DNA from: Streptomyces subrutilus
GTDB lineage: Bacteria > Actinomycetota > Actinomycetes > Streptomycetales > Streptomycetaceae
Assembly: GCF_008704535.1 (NCBI RefSeq)
Contig: NZ_CP023701.1
Coordinates: forward strand, 6,738,001-6,802,000
Reading direction: 5' to 3'
Length of the DNA stretch: 64,000 bases
Of this stretch, positions 1 through 8,151 are shown one piece after another. The position numbers and the translations under genes are program-made. The notes beneath the pieces were generated by a model. It searched no databases and was not told the DNA's origin. It saw nothing but the letters and a program-made list of their open reading frames with translations. The first letter of the stretch is position 1. Every line of letters begins with the position of its first letter.

Positions 1-80
1 CCGCCCGCATGTACACGGGACCGGCCCCCGCGCTCGACCTGGCCGGGATCTACGGAGTGACGAGCCTCGAACTGGGGTGA
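1..80 (+). CDS. C-terminal end of an unidentified protein (partial)
   Basis: An open frame enters from the left edge and ends at the TGA at 78-80. The last 25 residues finish with GIYGVTSLELG. Codon use is GC-rich in third position, as in the neighbouring genes, so this is probably the real end of a gene. Too little remains to name a family. It converges with the protease inhibitor gene at 244-687. Confidence 0.4.
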   Translation, partial: ARMYTGPAPALDLAGIYGVTSLELG

Positions 81-243
81 TGGCAGGAGCAGTTGACGTC
101 TATCCTCCGGCCCTTACGAGCCTTCGGCATGGACGGGCAGAGCCCCCGGTGGGCCGGACGGCGGTCGCACGGCGCCGCCCGGCCCCGGTGCTGCGGGTGC
201 CGCGGGTGCTGCGGGTGGTGCGTGTCGTACGGGTGACGCGGGA

Positions 244-687
244 TCAGAAGTCGAACAGCGCGCCCTCGGTGCTCCGCAGGATGCACGGGTTGCCGAAGGT
301 GTACGTGTAGCTCAGCCGCCGGCCCTGCCACACGCCGTCGGCCGTCACGGTCATCGGATTCCACTCCCTGGTACAGGCCGCGTCGGCGGCCGGCGCGGTG
401 AGCGCGTCGAGTTCGCCGCCGCTGCCGCGTAATTCGCGGCAGGCGGCGGTCCGGGCCGGGTGCGTGCCGCCGGGCGTCGGCGCGCAGACGAGCGTGACCG
501 CGCGCACCACGGTGCCGGTGTCCGCGTCCCCTCCCGCCGTCAGGCTGAGCACGAGCGCGGACGGCGCGTACAGGCTCGCCGTGCCCGCCGGGGCGGCGTC
601 GGCCGCCACCGGCCAGGCCAGCGCGGTGAGCGCGCTGAGCGCCATGGCGGCGGAACCGAGACCGAGACCCCTTGCGATGGACCGCAT
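244..687 (-). CDS. Subtilisin inhibitor-like (SSI family) secreted protease inhibitor, P1 Arg
   Basis: A 147-residue precursor of Streptomyces subtilisin inhibitor type. The signal peptide starts MRSIARGLGLGSAAMALSAL and ends near ADAAPA. The mature part carries family landmarks: SLYAPSALVLSL, AVTLVCAPTPGGTHP, DGVWQGRRLSYTYTFGNPC, and four cysteines that should form two disulfides. In SSI the reactive loop is CPMVYDP with P1 Met. Here it is CTREWNP, so the aligned P1 residue is Arg. By analogy with other SSI-like proteins this suggests inhibition of trypsin-like proteases. The start is the ATG at 687, preceded by GAGGGAG; a longer in-frame extension to 771 has no signal-peptide logic. The protein is expected to be secreted and to act on extracellular or competing serine proteases. 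Confidence 0.93.
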   Translation of the reverse strand: MRSIARGLGLGSAAMALSALTALAWPVAADAAPAGTASLYAPSALVLSLTAGGDADTGTVVRAVTLVCAPTPGGTHPARTAACRELRGSGGELDALTAPAADAACTREWNPMTVTADGVWQGRRLSYTYTFGNPCILRSTEGALFDF

Positions 688-1024
688 TTCGAACACTCCC
701 TCGGGTTGATGGTGCGGATAGCGGACAGAGTCTTGCCGAAGCGGAGCGTGAACGCCCGTTCGGCCCCCCATTTCCCGTCACCGATCGTGTACGGATGACC
801 GCAGACCGCAGCGGTGCGTTCCGTCGCGACCTGTGGTGCAGCGCTCCGGGGAATCGGCCGAACACCGCTGGGGAAACCCGGTCGAAACCGTCGGGCGGCC
901 TGCTTCGGGGGCGTGCGGAAGCCCTCCCACCGTCCGGTGGGAGGGCTTCCGCACGCCCCCCGAAGGAGAATGCCGCCGATGCGCCCCGCGCGCGCCGCCG
1001 CCGCGCGGTGCGAAGCCCGGGCGG
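688..1024. other. Gene-free interval between SSI and CNBD genes
   Basis: This interval holds the upstream region of the SSI gene and, at 903-965, a very long hairpin terminator for the upstream CNBD gene. Open frames across it lack ribosome sites and family similarity. I see no other gene. Confidence 0.5.
903..965 (-). terminator. Long hairpin terminator of the CNBD gene
   Basis: The left arm (903-930) reads CTTCGGGGGCGTGCGG then AAGCCCTCCCAC. The right arm (937-965) is its reverse complement apart from one extra C. With a loop of only a few bases this gives a near-perfect stem of about 28 bp, ending at the 3' side of the gene at 1025-1483. Confidence 0.85.
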
Positions 1025-1483
1025 TCAGCCCGGGGTCACGTGCGGGGCGTACAGGTCGAGCAGGCGGGTGCGGGTCTGGTGCAGCCGCAGGGCCAGGACG
1101 CGCCCGACCCAGTGGCCCACCGCCGACCCGAAGGCGGGATCGGCGTCCATCAGCAGGCGCACGCGGGTGCCGTCGAACTCGTAGGCGCGCACCGGTGTCA
1201 TCGCCTCCGCGGCCAGCTGCCACACGTACGGCGGGAACAGCCACGACCAGCCGACCAGCTCACCGGGGCCCAGGCTCTCCACCGACGCCGGCCGGCGGCC
1301 GGGTACCGGGATCTCCAGGGTCACCGTGCCCGAGCGCACGATCCAGAAGGACTCGGCCCGGGTGCCCTCGGCGAAGATCCCGGCGCCCGCCGGGAAATGG
1401 ACCTCGCGGGCCTGCGACATCAGCCGTCCGCGGTGCTCGGTGGACAGGACGGCGGCGATCCGAACGGGAGAAGGTGTGCTCAC
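1025..1483 (-). CDS. Cyclic nucleotide-binding-domain (Crp-type sensor fold) protein without HTH
   Basis: A 152-residue protein that is essentially one cNMP-binding beta-roll. It runs from HFPAGAGIFAEGTRAESFWI through VTLEIPVPG and GPGELVGWSWLFPPY, with the closing helix after EFDGTRVRLLMDADPAFG. There is no C-terminal winged helix, so it is unlikely to bind DNA itself. The canonical cAMP phosphate-binding RxS motif is not evident, which makes the ligand uncertain. The GTG start at 1483 has GGAGG upstream. It stands alone with a strong terminator behind it. Similar stand-alone CNBD proteins are common in Streptomyces; their roles are mostly unknown. Confidence 0.85.
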   Translation of the reverse strand: MSTPSPVRIAAVLSTEHRGRLMSQAREVHFPAGAGIFAEGTRAESFWIVRSGTVTLEIPVPGRRPASVESLGPGELVGWSWLFPPYVWQLAAEAMTPVRAYEFDGTRVRLLMDADPAFGSAVGHWVGRVLALRLHQTRTRLLDLYAPHVTPG

Positions 1484-1597
1484 GACGGCCTCCGATCACG
1501 ACCCCCCGCTGGCTCCTCTTCCCCCAGTGTCGCCGACGCCCGCCCGATTCCGACCGGTGCGTCGGCGCTTCTTTCCGGTGCCGGCCCCGCCGGGGTG

Positions 1598-1900
1598 CTA
1601 CTCCTCGGCGCCCGCCTCCAGGCAGGCCAGCTCCATGGAGTCCAGCACCGCCTCGTGGGTGCGCCGGCTCAGCTCCGCGACGCTCTCGATCTGTGCCGTC
1701 GCCCAGGCCGCCAGGGTCATCACCAGGACGCGGAGCCCGTCCGTGCCGTACTCGGCCAGGATCGAGTCGGCGACGATCATGGCGTCCTCGGGCACCTGCT
1801 CCGGCGGCTCCAGGCCCGCCAGCCCGCGCAGCATGCCGAGGGTGCGGCGGGAGATCTCCGGGGTCATCCGCGCCAGCCGCATGTCTTCTTCGTCGTCCAT
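1598..1900 (-). CDS. Conserved-looking hypothetical protein, 100 aa
   Basis: A small acidic, probably all-helical soluble protein, starting MDDEEDMRLARMTPEISRR and ending with ELACLEAGAEE. The start at 1900 is supported by GGAGAG upstream; the frame extends further to 2146 but that part is arginine-rich, out-of-frame-like sequence. No signal peptide, membrane segment or catalytic motif is visible. It lies upstream of the CNBD gene on the same strand with a gap of about 115 bases, so it could share regulation with it. Function unknown. Confidence 0.7.
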   Translation of the reverse strand: MDDEEDMRLARMTPEISRRTLGMLRGLAGLEPPEQVPEDAMIVADSILAEYGTDGLRVLVMTLAAWATAQIESVAELSRRTHEAVLDSMELACLEAGAEE

Positions 1901-2263
1901 CAGCCCTACTCTCCGGTGCCGTGCCGGTCCCCCCAGGGGCACCGTAGAGGGCGCCGGCCCGGCGCGTGAGGGGTTTCGCCGCGTGACCCAGGGTGTGCGG
2001 GCGACAGCGGCCGGTTCCGGCGGGCCCGCGTCCGGATCGCGCCCCCGCAGGGGCCCGCACCCGCCGCCCTCCTCGCGACCGGCCCGGGGCCCGGGTCGGC
2101 AACCGATTGGGCATCGATGTGCCAAGTGGCATGAACGCGACGCCAATCCGTCCTAGGGTGCGCCCGTACACATGGTTTACGGACGGCTCTTCGGCTGTTT
2201 TCGGCCATGCGTGCGCCCGGCCGCGCTGTCGACGGCCGGACCGCAGATCGATGTGGGGGGTTC

Positions 2264-5008
2264 ATGCGTAGATCCAGAGGGCCGGCGGCGGCGCTCGCCC
2301 TGTCCTTGTCCCTGTCCTTGGCCGGCACCGGTGCGGCTATCGGCCTCGGGTTCGTCCCGCAGGCGGCGGCCGTCACCCCGCCGGTGGCCTTCACCGCCGA
2401 CGCGCTGCCGACCTGGCAGGCCAACGGCGTCGTCTGGGCGCTCGCCGAGACGGCCGGCAAGGTGTTCGTCGGCGGCACCTTCTCCGCCGTCCGCCCGCCG
2501 GCCGGCGGCGCGGGCGGCGAGCAGCCCGCCGTGAACTTCGTCGCGCTCGACGCGGCCACCGGGGCGCCGACCGCGTGCACCCTGTCCTTCACCGTGGGCG
2601 GCGGCACCGCCACCGTCCGCGCGCTCACGCTCTCGCCGGACAAGCAGACCCTCTACGCGGGTGGCTACTTCGGGGCCGTCAACGGGACGCAGGTCTCCAG
2701 CCTCGCCGCCATCGACGTGGCGACCTGCACCGTGAAGACCTCCTTCCGGCCCGCGTTCGCGGCCACCGTCCGCGCCCTGGCCGTCACCGGCGACACCGTC
2801 TACGCGGGCGGCGACTTCCTGAGCGTCGCCGGCCAGCAGCGCGAGCGCTTCGCCGCGGTCGACGCCGACACCGGGGCGCTGCGGCCCTTCACCGCCGACG
2901 CCGACGAGCCCGGCCGCGCCGTCGAGGTGACCCCGGACGGCAGCAAGGTCATCCTGGGCGGCGACTTCTTCACCGTCAACGGGACGGACACGCACGCCCT
3001 GGCCGTCGTCGACGCCGCCAGCGGCGCGCTGGCCAAGGCCTACCCCGGCTTCATCGAGACCAACTCGGTCGTCAAGGACATCGCCACCGACGCCACCGGC
3101 TTCTACACCGGCAACGAGGGCACCGGCGGCGGGGTGTTCGACGGCCGCATCGCGCTCGACCTCGCCGGCCTCGGCCAGCGCTGGCGCGACACCTGCCTCG
3201 GCGCCACCCAGGCGGTCCTCCCGTACCAGGACGTGCTGTACAGCGCCTCGCACGCGCACGACTGCTCCAGTGTCGGGGAGTTCCCCGACGGGCAGCGCCA
3301 CCACCTCCTCGCGCAGCCGACCACCGGCACCGGCAAGCTCGGCTGGGCCCCCGACACCAACGACGGCATCGGCGAGGGCATCGGCCCGCGCGTCATGACG
3401 GTCGGCTCCAAGGACGGCGTCGAATACCTCTGGGTCGGCGGCGAGTTCACGGCCGTCAACGGGGCCGAGCAGCAGAGCCTGACGCGCTTCGCCTCCACCG
3501 GCGACACCGGCGCCCCCACCGTGCCGCTGGCCGGCGCGGTCAGCTTCAGGCCCGGAGAGGTCCAGGTGCGCTGGCGCACCAGCCTCGATCCGGACGACAG
3601 CGCCCTGACCTACCGGATCTACCGCAACGGCGCGGCCACCCCCGTCGCCACGGTCACCGCGGACTCGCTGTTCTTCCGCCGCCCGCAGGCCTCCTGGACC
3701 GACACCACCGTCGCGGCCGGCCAGTCGTACAGCTACCGGGTGACGGCGACCGACGCTGCAGGCAACGCCAGCGCGCCGTCCCAGACGGCGAGCGTCACCG
3801 TGCCGACCTCGGTCGACGCGTACCCGAACCAGGTCCGTACCGACGGGGCCCAGCAGTACTGGCGCTACGACGAACCGGCCACGCCCTTCGCCCCCGACTC
3901 CTCCGTGGGCGGCAACCAGAGCGGCGTGCACCTGAACGCCCCGGCCCTGCGCCAGTCTCCGGGCGCGGTCACCGGCGCCGGCACGGCGATCGGCTTCGAC
4001 GGCGTCGACACCCAGGTGTACGGGGAGCAGCGGCAGAACGTGGGCAGCGCGTACAGCGTCGAGACCTGGTTCAGGACGGACACCACCCGGGGCGGCAAGC
4101 TCGTCGGCTTCGGCAGCAACCAGGCCCGCACCAGCAGCCAGTACGACAAGCACGTCTACATGACCAACGACGGACGGCTGGTCTTCGGCGTCTACACGGG
4201 CGCCACCCGCACCATCACCACCAGCGCCGCGTACAACGACAACACCTGGCACCACGTGGTCGCGACCCAGGGGCCGGGAGGGATGGCCCTGTACGTGGAC
4301 GGCGTGCAGAAGGGCACGCTCAACGTCACCACGCACGAGAACTACTCGGGCTACTGGCACGCCGGCGGCGACAACCTCAACGGCTGGCCGGACCGGCCGA
4401 CCAGCGACTACTGGGCGGGGCAGCTCGACGAGACCGCCGTCTACCCGACCGTGTTGAGCGCGGCGCAGGTGCACAACCACCACGCCCTCGCCTCCGTCCC
4501 GGCCGACACGGTGGTGGAGGTGACCGCGGCCGAGGACACCTACGCCAACGCCGGAGCGCCCGGCACCAACTACGGCACCTCCAGCTCCCTCGCCGTGCGC
4601 GGCTCCTCGTTCTACGCGAGCTACCTGCGCTTCGACCTGCCGCCCGCGCCGGCGGGCACGGTGCTCAAGTCGGCCGTGCTGGGCGTGAAGACGAGCACGA
4701 TGGGCGGCGCCGGCACCGTGGACACGATCTCGGTGGTCCCGGTCACCGGCGCGTGGACCGAGGCGGGCACCACCTACGCCACCCGCCCGGCCCTGGGCGG
4801 TCCGGCGCTCGGCACCTTCGCGGGCATCCCGGACGGCTCGGCCGTGCACACCACGGGGCTCGACGCCCCGACCGTGGCCGCCGCGCTCGGCACGGGCTAC
4901 GGGCTGGCGCTGACCGGCACCGGTACGGACGCGCTGTGGCTGTGGTCCTCGCAGGCCCAGGCGGCCGAGGGCACGCCGCGGCTGACGCTGACCTTCGGCG
5001 CGCCCTGA
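2264..5008 (+). CDS. Secreted multidomain protein: propeller-like repeats, FN3, LamG-like, DNRLRE
   Basis: About 914 residues. The signal peptide runs from MRRSRGPAAALALSLSLSLA to an AAAVTPP cleavage region. Residues of about 40-420 hold repeated blades with the pattern GGxFxxVxG (VGGTFSAV, AGGYFGAVNG, AGGDFLSVAG, LGGDFFTVNG, VGGEFTAVNG), resembling a beta-propeller. A fibronectin-III domain follows (about 430-520: YRIYRNG, SYSYRVTATDAAGNAS). Next is a concanavalin/LamG-like domain (about 525-750: YSVETWFRTD, NTWHHVVATQG, ALYVDGVQKG). The C-terminus is a DNRLRE/CBM96-like beta-sandwich (EDTYANAGAPGTNYGTSSSL, YLRFDLP). This architecture suggests an extracellular polysaccharide-binding or surface protein, but no catalytic residues can be named. 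The start at 2264 follows a G-rich ribosome site. Confidence 0.88.
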   Translation: MRRSRGPAAALALSLSLSLAGTGAAIGLGFVPQAAAVTPPVAFTADALPTWQANGVVWALAETAGKVFVGGTFSAVRPPAGGAGGEQPAVNFVALDAATGAPTACTLSFTVGGGTATVRALTLSPDKQTLYAGGYFGAVNGTQVSSLAAIDVATCTVKTSFRPAFAATVRALAVTGDTVYAGGDFLSVAGQQRERFAAVDADTGALRPFTADADEPGRAVEVTPDGSKVILGGDFFTVNGTDTHALAVVDAASGALAKAYPGFIETNSVVKDIATDATGFYTGNEGTGGGVFDGRIALDLAGLGQRWRDTCLGATQAVLPYQDVLYSASHAHDCSSVGEFPDGQRHHLLAQPTTGTGKLGWAPDTNDGIGEGIGPRVMTVGSKDGVEYLWVGGEFTAVNGAEQQSLTRFASTGDTGAPTVPLAGAVSFRPGEVQVRWRTSLDPDDSALTYRIYRNGAATPVATVTADSLFFRRPQASWTDTTVAAGQSYSYRVTATDAAGNASAPSQTASVTVPTSVDAYPNQVRTDGAQQYWRYDEPATPFAPDSSVGGNQSGVHLNAPALRQSPGAVTGAGTAIGFDGVDTQVYGEQRQNVGSAYSVETWFRTDTTRGGKLVGFGSNQARTSSQYDKHVYMTNDGRLVFGVYTGATRTITTSAAYNDNTWHHVVATQGPGGMALYVDGVQKGTLNVTTHENYSGYWHAGGDNLNGWPDRPTSDYWAGQLDETAVYPTVLSAAQVHNHHALASVPADTVVEVTAAEDTYANAGAPGTNYGTSSSLAVRGSSFYASYLRFDLPPAPAGTVLKSAVLGVKTSTMGGAGTVDTISVVPVTGAWTEAGTTYATRPALGGPALGTFAGIPDGSAVHTTGLDAPTVAAALGTGYGLALTGTGTDALWLWSSQAQAAEGTPRLTLTFGAP

Positions 5009-5030
5009 CCGGCACGCGGATGAACGGCCG

Positions 5031-5062
5031 AGGGGGCGCGGACCGCGAGGTCCGCGCCCCCT
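5031..5062. terminator. Bidirectional hairpin terminator
   Basis: A perfect 14-bp stem (AGGGGGCGCGGACC and its reverse complement) with a GCGA loop. It sits between the convergent ends of the DNRLRE protein gene (5008) and the ArsR gene (5103), so it can serve both. Confidence 0.9.
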
Positions 5063-5102
5063 TCGCGCGTCCGGCGGGCCGTCCCGCGCCCCGCGGGCGT
5101 CC

Positions 5103-5426
5103 CTAGGCCTGGTCCCCGTGGTGCACGTGGGCCAGGACCTGCTGGAGCAGCGCCCTGACGTGGTCGTCGTGCAGCTCGTAGACCACGCTGCGGCCGTCGC
5201 GGCGGCCCGTGACCAGGTCGAGGTGGCGCAGCAGGCGCAGGTGGTTGGAGACGGTGGGCTGGCCGAGTTCGAGGTCCCCGGCGAGATCGCCGACCGAGCA
5301 GGGGGAGTGCAGCAGGCGCGCCAGGATGCGGACGCGGGCGGGCGAGGACAGGCCCTGCATGACCTCCGCGACGGCGGCCGCGTCCGACTCGGACAGCAGG
5401 GGCGGGGTGGCGGCCGTGGGTTCCAT
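5103..5426 (-). CDS. ArsR/SmtB-family metal-sensing repressor with alpha5 site
   Basis: A 107-residue winged-helix repressor: LSSPARVRILARLL, recognition helix region LGQPTVSNHLRLLRHLDLV, wing GRRDGRSVVYEL. The C-terminal helix carries DDHVRALLQQVLAHVHH, which fits the D-x-H-x10-H-x2-H/E alpha5 metal site of SmtB/NmtR-type zinc or nickel/cobalt sensors. The alpha3 region has only one Cys (SPCSVGDL), so an ArsR- or CadC-type thiolate site is unlikely. I chose the ATG at 5426 (AGGGTGG upstream); a GTG at 5435 is an alternative. It is divergent from a P1B-4 metal ATPase, with a palindrome between them, so it most likely represses the pump and itself until metal binds. Confidence 0.92.
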   Translation of the reverse strand: MEPTAATPPLLSESDAAAVAEVMQGLSSPARVRILARLLHSPCSVGDLAGDLELGQPTVSNHLRLLRHLDLVTGRRDGRSVVYELHDDHVRALLQQVLAHVHHGDQA

Positions 5427-5468
5427 GGCCGCCACCCTAGATCAGCAGGTCAGGACGTGCACAGGTTC

Positions 5469-5492
5469 ACATATTCAAAAGTGCTGATATGT
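5469..5492. promoter_or_regulatory. Probable ArsR/SmtB operator upstream of the metal ATPase
   Basis: ACATATTCA (5469-5477) and TGATATGT (5485-5492) form an imperfect inverted repeat. The segment is AT-rich in a roughly 73% GC background, and ends 7 bases before the ATPase start codon. The sequence and position fit the usual interrupted ATA-TGAA palindromes of ArsR/SmtB proteins. Confidence 0.65.
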
Positions 5493-5499
5493 TGATGTC

Positions 5500-7569
5500 A
5501 TGACTGAAGCAGTGAAGGCCCCGGAGCGGGTGCGGACCGAGGACGAGGCGCGGACGCGGGAGAAGGCGCGGACCGGGGGCGAGCGGAACGGGCCGACGAC
5601 GGCGACCGGGGAGCACGCGCACGGCCACGGCCACGGCTTCCTCGGCGAGCGGGCCGAGCTGGTCAGCGCGCTCCTCTCCCTCGCCGTCTACCTCACCGGC
5701 CTCGCCCTGCAGCTCACCGGCAACGGCGGCCCGGCGAGCCGGGCCCTGTTCGTCGCGGCCTACGTCTTCGGCGGGTTCTTCACCCTCCGGGAAGCCGTCG
5801 CCACCCTGCGCCGCGGCCGCTTCCAGGTCGACTTCCTGATGCTCGTCGCCGCGGCGGGCGCCGCCGCCATCGGCCGTTGGGAGGAGGGCGCGGTCCTCCT
5901 CGTCCTGTTCAGCCTCGGCCACGCCCTGGAGGGGTACGCCATGGGCCGCGCCCGGCGCTCCATCGAGGCCCTCGGCGACCTGGCCCCGCGCACCGCCCTC
6001 GTCCGGCGCGGCCCGGCGGACCCCGTCGAGGTACCGGTGGAGGCCCTGGCCGTCGGCGACACCGTCCTGGTCCGCCCGCACACCCGCGTCCCGGCCGACG
6101 GATTCGTCGCCTCCGGCTCCGGCAGCGTCGACCAGTCGCCCCTCACCGGCGAGAGCGTTCCCGCCGACAAGACCCCCGTCGCCGACCCGGCCGCCGCCCT
6201 CGCCGACCCCGCCGCGACCGGCCCCGACAGCCGCGTCTACGCCGGCACCGTCAACGGCGCCGGCACCCTCGACGTGGTCGTCACGCGGCTGGCCCGGGAC
6301 AACACCCTCGCCCACGTGGTCCGCCTCGTCCGGGACGCCGACCAGCGCACCTCGCCGACCCAGCGGTTCACCGACCGCTTCCAGAAGGTCTTCGTACCGG
6401 GCGTGCTCGCCCTCGTCGCCGTCCTGCTGGCCGCAGGCGCCCTCGCGGGCGAGCCCTTCACCGACAGCTTCTACCGCGCCATGGCCGTCCTCGTCGCCGC
6501 CAGCCCCTGCGCCCTCGCCATCGCCACCCCGGCCGCCGTGCTGAGCGCCGTCGGCCGCGCCGCCCGCGGCGGGGTCCTGGTCAAGGGCGGAGCGCCGCTG
6601 GAGGAGTTCGGCCGGCTGCGGACCATCGCCTTCGACAAGACCGGCACCCTCACGGAGGGCCGCCCCCGCCTCACCGAGATCGAACCGGCCGCCGGAGCCG
6701 CCCGCGAGGAGCTGCTGCGCACCGCCGTGGCCGCCCAGCGCCTCAGCGACCACCCGCTCGCCCGGGCCGTGGTCCGCGACGGGACACCGCTGGTCACCGG
6801 CGGCCCGCTGCCCGACGCCGGGAACCTGCGGGCCGTCATCGGCCGGGGCGTCGCCGCCGAGTTCGAGGGCGAGCCGGTGCACATCGGCAGCCTCGCCTAC
6901 GCCGACACCCTGACCGGCCCACCCGTCCCGGCGGCCCTCCGGGACCGTACCGAGGAACTCGCCCGCACCGGCCGCACCACCATGCTCGTCCGTCGCGGCG
7001 ACCGCTGGCTCGGCATCCTCGGCCTGATGGACGCCGCCCGCCCGGAGGCGGCCGGCACGGTCGCGGCCCTGCGCCGCCTCGGCGTGGTCCGCACGGTGAT
7101 GCTGTCCGGCGACGACCAGCGGGTGGCCGACGCGGTCGGCCGGGCGGTCGGCCTGGACGAGGTGCGCGGCGGGCTGATGCCCCAGGACAAGGCCGCCGAG
7201 GTGAACCGGCTGCGCCGCACCGGCCGTACCGCGATGATCGGCGACGGCGTCAACGACGCCCCGGCCATGGCCGGGGCCACCGTGGGCGTCGCGATGGGCG
7301 CGGCCGGCTCCGCCGTCGCCCTGGAGACCGCCGACATCGCCCTGATGTCCGACGACCTGGGCCGCCTGCCCTTCGTCACCGGCCTCAGCCGCAAGGCCAG
7401 CCGCATCATCCGGCAGAACCTCTGGCTCAGCCTCGGCATCGTCGCCGTCCTCGTCCCGGCGACCGCGCTGGGCCTGGGCATCGGGCCCGCCGTCCTGGTG
7501 CACGAGGGCTCCACCCTGCTCGTGGTCGGCAACGCGCTGCGGCTGCTCCGCCACCCCGACCCGGCCTGA
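5500..7569 (+). CDS. P1B-4-type heavy-metal-transporting P-type ATPase (Co/Zn/Fe-like)
   Basis: A 689-residue inner-membrane efflux ATPase. Visible motifs: actuator loop LTGES, the SPC metal site in TM6 (AASPCALAIATPAA), phosphorylation motif DKTGTLTEGRP, hinge GDGVNDAPAM, and the TM HEGST motif (VLVHEGSTLLVVGNALR). SPC plus HEGxT is the signature of the P1B-4 group (CoaT/CtpD/HMA1-like, exporting cobalt, zinc or iron); it differs from the CPC of copper, zinc and cadmium pumps. The N-terminus has a His-rich stretch (EHAHGHGHGF) but no HMA domain. A divergent ArsR gene with an alpha5 site supports metal-induced expression. The metal cannot be fixed from sequence alone. Confidence 0.93.
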   Translation: MTEAVKAPERVRTEDEARTREKARTGGERNGPTTATGEHAHGHGHGFLGERAELVSALLSLAVYLTGLALQLTGNGGPASRALFVAAYVFGGFFTLREAVATLRRGRFQVDFLMLVAAAGAAAIGRWEEGAVLLVLFSLGHALEGYAMGRARRSIEALGDLAPRTALVRRGPADPVEVPVEALAVGDTVLVRPHTRVPADGFVASGSGSVDQSPLTGESVPADKTPVADPAAALADPAATGPDSRVYAGTVNGAGTLDVVVTRLARDNTLAHVVRLVRDADQRTSPTQRFTDRFQKVFVPGVLALVAVLLAAGALAGEPFTDSFYRAMAVLVAASPCALAIATPAAVLSAVGRAARGGVLVKGGAPLEEFGRLRTIAFDKTGTLTEGRPRLTEIEPAAGAAREELLRTAVAAQRLSDHPLARAVVRDGTPLVTGGPLPDAGNLRAVIGRGVAAEFEGEPVHIGSLAYADTLTGPPVPAALRDRTEELARTGRTTMLVRRGDRWLGILGLMDAARPEAAGTVAALRRLGVVRTVMLSGDDQRVADAVGRAVGLDEVRGGLMPQDKAAEVNRLRRTGRTAMIGDGVNDAPAMAGATVGVAMGAAGSAVALETADIALMSDDLGRLPFVTGLSRKASRIIRQNLWLSLGIVAVLVPATALGLGIGPAVLVHEGSTLLVVGNALRLLRHPDPA

Positions 7570-7674
7570 CCCGTCGCGGCGCCCCGCCCGCTGTCAGTGG
7601 TGCGGCCTACGCTGGCACGACGGGCACCGCCGCGACGGCCGGGGCCCGGGTGTCCGACGACGGGGGAGAGACGG

Positions 7675-8145
7675 ATGAGGATCGAACTGCGCGACACGCT
7701 GGACGCGGACCTGGAGGTCTTCTGGCAGCACTCGGCCGACGTCCGGGTCCAGCGCATGGCCGCGATCACCCGCGAATACCACTACGACCGCGAGCACTTC
7801 GACGACCACTGGGCCAAGGCGCGCACCGACCCGGGCGTGCTGCTGCGCACGGTGGTGGCCGACGGGGCGGTGGTCGGGCACGCCGCCGTCTTCGGCCCGC
7901 CCGAGGAGCGCGAGGTGACGTACGTGATCGGGCCCGACCACTGGGGGCTGGGCATCGCCACGCGGGCCCTGGCCGAGCTCGTACGACAGGAGGGGACCCG
8001 CCCGCTCCACGCCGGGGCCGCCGCCGACAACGCGGCCTCGCTCCGGGTGCTGGAGAAGTGCGGGTTCACCCCGACGGGGCTCGCCCGCGACTTCGCCATG
8101 GCCCGCGGCGAAGAGGTGGACGTCCTCCTGCTCACCCTGGACTGA
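7675..8145 (+). CDS. GNAT-family N-acetyltransferase (RimJ/RimL-like)
   Basis: A 156-residue single GNAT domain. The acetyl-CoA loop lies in YVIGPDHWGLGIATRALAEL (Q/RxxGxG-like, here HWGLGIA), followed by the typical NAASLRVLEKCGF segment and a C-terminal beta strand. The ATG at 7675 follows GGGGGAGAG. The substrate is unknown. It converges with a second, fused acetyltransferase gene only 6 bases away. Confidence 0.9.
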   Translation: MRIELRDTLDADLEVFWQHSADVRVQRMAAITREYHYDREHFDDHWAKARTDPGVLLRTVVADGAVVGHAAVFGPPEEREVTYVIGPDHWGLGIATRALAELVRQEGTRPLHAGAAADNAASLRVLEKCGFTPTGLARDFAMARGEEVDVLLLTLD

Positions 8146-8151
8146 GCCGGC

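Noticed and set aside
2177..4849. 890-codon antisense frame over the DNRLRE protein gene
   Set aside because: Ala/Gly/Val/Arg-rich antisense shadow caused by high GC; no ribosome site, while the sense frame has a signal peptide and recognisable domains.
5467..7554. 695-codon antisense frame over the metal ATPase gene
   Set aside because: Shadow of the ATPase with biased Gly/Ala/Asp composition; the ATPase motifs are all in the sense frame.
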